64,000 nt of DNA from the NCBI RefSeq assembly GCF_024721315.2, contig NZ_JANFAK020000005.1, positions 45,863-109,862 of the forward strand. The letters are read 5' to 3'. A model generated the notes under the pieces. That model saw only the letters and a list, made by a program, of their open reading frames with translations, was not told the DNA's origin and searched no databases. The DNA is from Streptomyces sp. Isolate_45 (lineage in GTDB: Bacteria; Actinomycetota; Actinomycetes; Streptomycetales; Streptomycetaceae). A program made the position numbers and the translations under genes. Position 1 is the first letter of the stretch. Every line of letters starts with the position of its first letter. Positions 61,017 to 64,000 of the stretch are shown in pieces.

Positions 61017-61541
61017 ATGGAAACCGACACCGGACTGCTCCTCCTGCGCCTCCTCGCGGGCCTGCTGATCGCCGCGCACGGAGTGCAGAAGGTCAGCTTC
61101 CTGCTGGGCGGCAGCGGACTGGCGGGCGGCACCGAGGAGTTCCGGCACGACGGCTTCCGCGGCGGGGCGCTCACCGCCCTCGCCGCGGGGGCCGGCCAGA
61201 TCGGCTCCGGCCTGCTGCTGACCGCCGGAGCCCTCACTCCGGTCGGCGCCGCCGGGGCGATCGGCGTGATGACCGTCGCGCTCACCGTCAAGTGGCCCCA
61301 CGGCTTGTGGGTACAGCACGACGGCTACGAGTACCCCCTCGTCCTCATCGGCATCGCCACCGCCCTCGCCCTTACCGGCCCGGGCCGCTTCTCCGTCGAC
61401 CACGCACTCGCCCTACCGCACTGGCCCGGCTGGTCGGCCGCGGCCGCGCTGGCGGTCGGGGTGGCCGGCGGCCTTGCCGTACGCGCCCTTCTGCACGAAC
61501 CGGCCGTACCCGCACTCCCGGCTCCGGCGAGTTCCCCGTGA
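61017..61541 (+). CDS. DoxX-family membrane protein
   Basis: A 174-residue protein with four to five helices starting METDTGLLLLRLLAGLLIAA-HGVQK. The pattern RLLAGLLIAAHGVQKVSF and the later ALAAGAGQIGSGLLLTAGAL and GVMTVALTVKWPHGLW fit DoxX/DoxD proteins, which often act with oxidoreductases or thiol systems in the membrane. It starts 15 bases after the isochorismatase-type gene. ATG 61017 is preferred; TTG 61011 is in frame. Confidence 0.8.
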   Translation: METDTGLLLLRLLAGLLIAAHGVQKVSFLLGGSGLAGGTEEFRHDGFRGGALTALAAGAGQIGSGLLLTAGALTPVGAAGAIGVMTVALTVKWPHGLWVQHDGYEYPLVLIGIATALALTGPGRFSVDHALALPHWPGWSAAAALAVGVAGGLAVRALLHEPAVPALPAPASSP

Positions 61542-61596
61542 CCGCAGCAACCCGATACATCTCGCCTTCGCCCCGCACCCGGAAGGACCCCCAAGG

Positions 61597-62442
61597 ATGA
61601 CCGGCCGCCCCATGAGCCGACGCCACACCCTGAAGACCGCCGCCGGCGCCGCGGCAACGCTGACCATCGCCGCGGCGCCTCCGGCCGCGGCCTCCGCCGC
61701 TGGACCCGGCGCCGGGCGGGGACCGGCCGGGAGGCCGACCGTGGTCCTGGTCCACGGCGCATTCGCCGACGCCTCCAGCTGGAACCCCGTCACCGAACGG
61801 CTCCAGCAGTACGGCCACCCGGTGATCGCCGTGGCCAATCCGCTGCGCGGCCTCACCCACGACGCCGCCCAGGTGGCCGCCCGGCTCGCGGCCGTCCCCG
61901 GCCCCGTCGTCCTGGTCGGCCACTCCTACGGCGGGGCGGTCATCACCCAGGCCGCCGCAACCGCTCCCACCGTCAAGGCTCTGGTCTACATCTCGGCGTT
62001 CATCCCCGACGCCGGCGAGGTCCTCGGCGAGCTCGCCGCACGGTTCCCCGGCTCCCGGCTCGAAGCCTCCCTCGACCCCGTACCCGTACCGGGACCCGAC
62101 GGCACCACCGGCGTCGACCTCTACATCCGGCCCGATCGGTACCTCGACGTCTTCGCCCAGGACGTTCCACGTCACACCACTGAGGTCCTGGCCGCGGGCC
62201 AACGCCCTCTTAGCGGATCCGCGTTCACCGATCGGGTGAGCAGCGCGGCGTGGCACACCCTGCCGTCGTGGACCCTGATCTCCAGCCGGGACCGCGGCAT
62301 CGTCCCTCAGCTCCAGCGGTTCCAGGCCTCCCGGGCCCGGTCCCGGACGGTCGAGGTGCCGTCCTCCCACCTGCCGATGTACAGCAGGCCCGACGCCGTC
62401 GTCGCGCTGATCCGGTCCGCCGCCCGGACCATCGCCGCCTGA
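61597..62442 (+). CDS. Exported alpha/beta hydrolase with Tat signal
   Basis: A 281-residue hydrolase. Residues 6-35 form a Tat-type signal: twin arginines in MSRRHTLKTAAGAAAT followed by an Ala-rich hydrophobic stretch ending AAASA. The mature part has VVLVHGAFADASSW (oxyanion), the nucleophile in LVGHSYGGAVITQAAA, an acid region LISSRDRGIVPQLQ and His in EVPSSHLPMYSRP. It is of the same type as the secreted relatives of salicylate/methyl-ester esterases. AAGGA lies just before the ATG. It places one step of the pathway outside the cell. Confidence 0.88.
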   Translation: MTGRPMSRRHTLKTAAGAAATLTIAAAPPAAASAAGPGAGRGPAGRPTVVLVHGAFADASSWNPVTERLQQYGHPVIAVANPLRGLTHDAAQVAARLAAVPGPVVLVGHSYGGAVITQAAATAPTVKALVYISAFIPDAGEVLGELAARFPGSRLEASLDPVPVPGPDGTTGVDLYIRPDRYLDVFAQDVPRHTTEVLAAGQRPLSGSAFTDRVSSAAWHTLPSWTLISSRDRGIVPQLQRFQASRARSRTVEVPSSHLPMYSRPDAVVALIRSAARTIAA

Positions 62443-62469
62443 TGCCCCGCCACCTCTGAGGAGCCACCC

Positions 62470-63342
62470 ATGTCATCGCCCGGAACCACCCCGTCCTACG
62501 CACGTGACCTCGCCCGGGTGGAGGCGGCCAACGCCAGCGGCCGCATCCCCGTCGTCTTCATCCACGGCCTGTGGCTGCTGCCCACCAGCTGGGACCGCTG
62601 GGCCGCGGTCTTCGAGGAAGCCGGCTTCGCGCCCGTCACTCCCGGCTGGCCCGACGACCCGGAGACCGTCGAGGAGGCGAACGCCCACCCCGAGGTCTTC
62701 GCCGGCAAGAGCGTCGGCCAGGTCGCCGACCACTTCTGCGACCTCATCGGCAAACTCGACCGCAAGCCCGTGGTCATCGGTCATTCCTTCGGCGGCCTGA
62801 TCACCCAGATCACCGCCGGGCGCGGCCTCTCCCGAGCCTCCGTCGCCATCGATCCGGCGCCGTTCCGCGGTGTGCTGCCGCTGCCCCTGTCCTCGCTGCG
62901 GGCCGCGAGCGCGGTCCTCGGCAACCCGGCCAACTACCACCGGGCGGTACCCCTGACGTACGAGCAGTTCCGCTACTCCTTCGCCAACGCGGTCGGCGAG
63001 GAAGAAGCCCGCGCGCTGTACGACACCTTCGCCGTCCCCGCCCCGGGAGAACCCCTCTTCCAGGCGGCCGCGGCGAACGTCAACCCGTGGACCGAGGCCA
63101 AGGTCGACACCACCTCCGCCGGCCGCGGACCGCTGCTCATCGTCTCCGGGGAGAAGGACCACACCGTCCCGTGGGCCATCGCCAACGCCTCCTACAAGAA
63201 GCAGGCCCACAACGCGCACGCGCTCACGGAGATCACCGAGCTTCCCGGCCGCGGCCACTCCCTGACCATCGACCACGGCTGGCGCGAGGTCGCCGACACC
63301 GCCCTCACCTTCGTCCGCCGGTTCGCCGACCCGGCTTCATAG
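62470..63342 (+). CDS. Alpha/beta hydrolase, cytosolic
   Basis: A 290-residue hydrolase with VVFIHGLWLLPTSWDRW (oxyanion), VIGHSFGGLITQITAGR (nucleophile Ser), SGEKDHTVPW (acid) and PGRGHSLTIDHGW (His). No signal peptide. It is the last gene of the run, 27 bases after the exported hydrolase, and a strong hairpin follows 32 bases later. It differs from the other two alpha/beta hydrolases of the operon in lacking the HGAGW motif. Confidence 0.9.
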   Translation: MSSPGTTPSYARDLARVEAANASGRIPVVFIHGLWLLPTSWDRWAAVFEEAGFAPVTPGWPDDPETVEEANAHPEVFAGKSVGQVADHFCDLIGKLDRKPVVIGHSFGGLITQITAGRGLSRASVAIDPAPFRGVLPLPLSSLRAASAVLGNPANYHRAVPLTYEQFRYSFANAVGEEEARALYDTFAVPAPGEPLFQAAAANVNPWTEAKVDTTSAGRGPLLIVSGEKDHTVPWAIANASYKKQAHNAHALTEITELPGRGHSLTIDHGWREVADTALTFVRRFADPAS

Positions 63343-63373
63343 CGCAGCGCGGAAGGGGACCGACCACGTCCAG

Positions 63374-63398
63374 CCGCCCCGGAGCCGCGCCGGGGCGG
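63374..63398 (+). terminator. Terminator of the hydrolase operon
   Basis: CCGCCCCGG-N7-CCGGGGCGG, a perfect 9-bp stem, 32 bases after the last stop codon. Confidence 0.8.
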
Positions 63399-63549
63399 TT
63401 CGCCTTGCGTCGGCGCGAGGCCCCTCCGCCAACAACCATCGGTTCGGGCCCGGTCACGGACCGACGAGGCAACCTCGCCCCGCCAACCAAGATCCGGACC
63501 ATTTCCGGACCAGCCTGCTCCATGGAGCCCTAACAGCTGCCCTTTGCCC

Positions 63550-63648
63550 TGGTCTGCGTAGGTGCAACTGCTGTACCACCAGGAGACGAAGAACCCGCTC
63601 GGTGGTGACGTAGAGGATCGCGTTCACGATCTCTCTCAGATCATGCAC
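63550..63648 (-). pseudogene. IS5-family (IS402-like) transposase, N-terminal scrap
   Basis: MHDLREIVNAILYVTTERVL matches the D-x-RE-x-V-x-A-x-LYV segment near the start of IS5/IS402-type transposases. The sequence diverges after about 20 residues. The rest of 63399-63697 shows no gene. Confidence 0.5.
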
Positions 63649-63697
63649 GCAGGGTCCAGCGCAGGGGCGCAGCGCAGGTCCGCCGACGATGGCGGCC

Positions 63698-64000
63698 TCA
63701 AGCCGTGGCCCGCCCCGCGGACGCCTCGGCGGCGGCGCGCCGGTATGCGGCGTTCATGCGCTGCGCTTCCTCGAGCTGGTCCTCCAGGACCACGATCCGG
63801 CAGGCCGCCTCGACGGGCGTGCCCTGGTCGACGAGCTCGCGGGCTCGGGCGGCGATGCGCAGTTGGTAGCGGGAGTAGCGGCGGTGTCCGCCCGCGGAGC
63901 GCAGCGGGGTGATGAGGCGCGCTTCGCCGATGGCGCGGAGGAAGCCCTGGGTGGTGCCGAGCATTTCGGCGGCCCGGCCCATGGTGTAGGCGGGGTAGTC
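63698..64000 (-). CDS. MerR-like HTH regulator, start beyond right edge
   Basis: At least 100 residues in an open frame that continues past the window edge. The MerR-type winged helix reads YTMGRAAEMLGTTQGFLRAI and LRSAGGHRRYSRYQLRIAAR, followed by ARELVDQGTPVEAACRIV and a C-terminal coiled coil (LEDQLEEAQRMNAAYRRAAA). No effector-binding domain follows, so it is a short MerR-like protein of a type common in streptomycetes. An internal ATG at 63982 exists, but upstream sequence (DYPAYT) fits family members that start earlier. Confidence 0.8.
   Translation of the reverse strand, partial: DYPAYTMGRAAEMLGTTQGFLRAIGEARLITPLRSAGGHRRYSRYQLRIAARARELVDQGTPVEAACRIVVLEDQLEEAQRMNAAYRRAAAEASAGRATA

Noticed and set aside
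1..64000. tRNA gene as attachment site for the left-edge recombinases
   Set aside because: I found no cloverleaf-like sequence or CCA-ended stem near the recombinase genes or elsewhere.

Overview
The window is very GC-rich, with Streptomyces-like codon use, GTG/TTG starts, purine-rich ribosome binding sites and DevR/DevS, WYL, ABC-F, maleylpyruvate-isomerase-type and mycelial-type secreted proteins. I read it as an accessory stretch of a Streptomyces (or close relative) chromosome. No rRNA, tRNA, CRISPR array or replication origin was seen. It holds intact small operons set in a graveyard of broken mobile elements (IS5, IS21, ISL3, IS110, Tn3 and Tn554-type recombinases) and frameshifted genes.

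Left part (1-9.6 kb): a pair of Tn554-type recombinase genes leaves the window at the left edge; then an IS5 remnant, a DUF6896-like gene, and a dormancy/hypoxia-type group: phosphoketolase, a cyclic-nucleotide-binding protein, a DevR response regulator and its DevS GAF sensor kinase, a broken universal stress protein and a secreted I36-type inhibitor.

10-18.4 kb: a P-loop kinase, an FAD monooxygenase divergent from a WYL regulator across a perfect 20-bp-arm palindrome, then the most striking unit: a TetR repressor divergent from a short leader ORF, an ABC-F ATPase and a virginiamycin B lyase (Vgb), i.e. a likely streptogramin-resistance cassette.

18.5-34.6 kb: mostly decayed DNA, with a helicase-like remnant, IS21 pieces, a PLL-like secreted protein, a 1.15-kb segment bounded by 32-bp inverted repeats, two coupled bacterial PH-domain membrane proteins (the 5' end of one is duplicated 15 kb away), a Tn3 scrap, a secreted serine beta-lactamase-fold hydrolase, a secreted NTF2-like protein and a broken beta-propeller lipoprotein.

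35-45.4 kb: a choline-to-glycine-betaine type operon (aldehyde dehydrogenase, APC permease, GMC oxidoreductase), a truncated second aldehyde dehydrogenase carrying a 10-bp tandem repeat, IS110 and IS5 remnants (the latter with an internal inversion), a TetR-MFS efflux pair and a GNAT acetyltransferase.

45.4-54.2 kb: remnants of an asparagine-synthase-like gene, IS110, a ricin-type protein, IS21 and IS5, with a membrane protein, a DUF2283 protein, a maleylpyruvate-isomerase-family protein and an arylamine N-acetyltransferase still intact.

54.4-64 kb: two convergent AraC regulators, one divergent from a seven-gene run (two-domain hydrolases, GPR1/FUN34/YaaH transporter, YtcJ-type amidohydrolase, isochorismatase-type hydrolase, DoxX, two more alpha/beta hydrolases) that looks like an inducible catabolic operon, ending at a strong hairpin; a MerR-type gene runs off the right edge.

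Non-coding structures worth attention: homologous leaders upstream of two IS110 transposase fragments (candidate bridge RNAs) and two copies of a hairpin element whose arms show a compensatory base-pair change.
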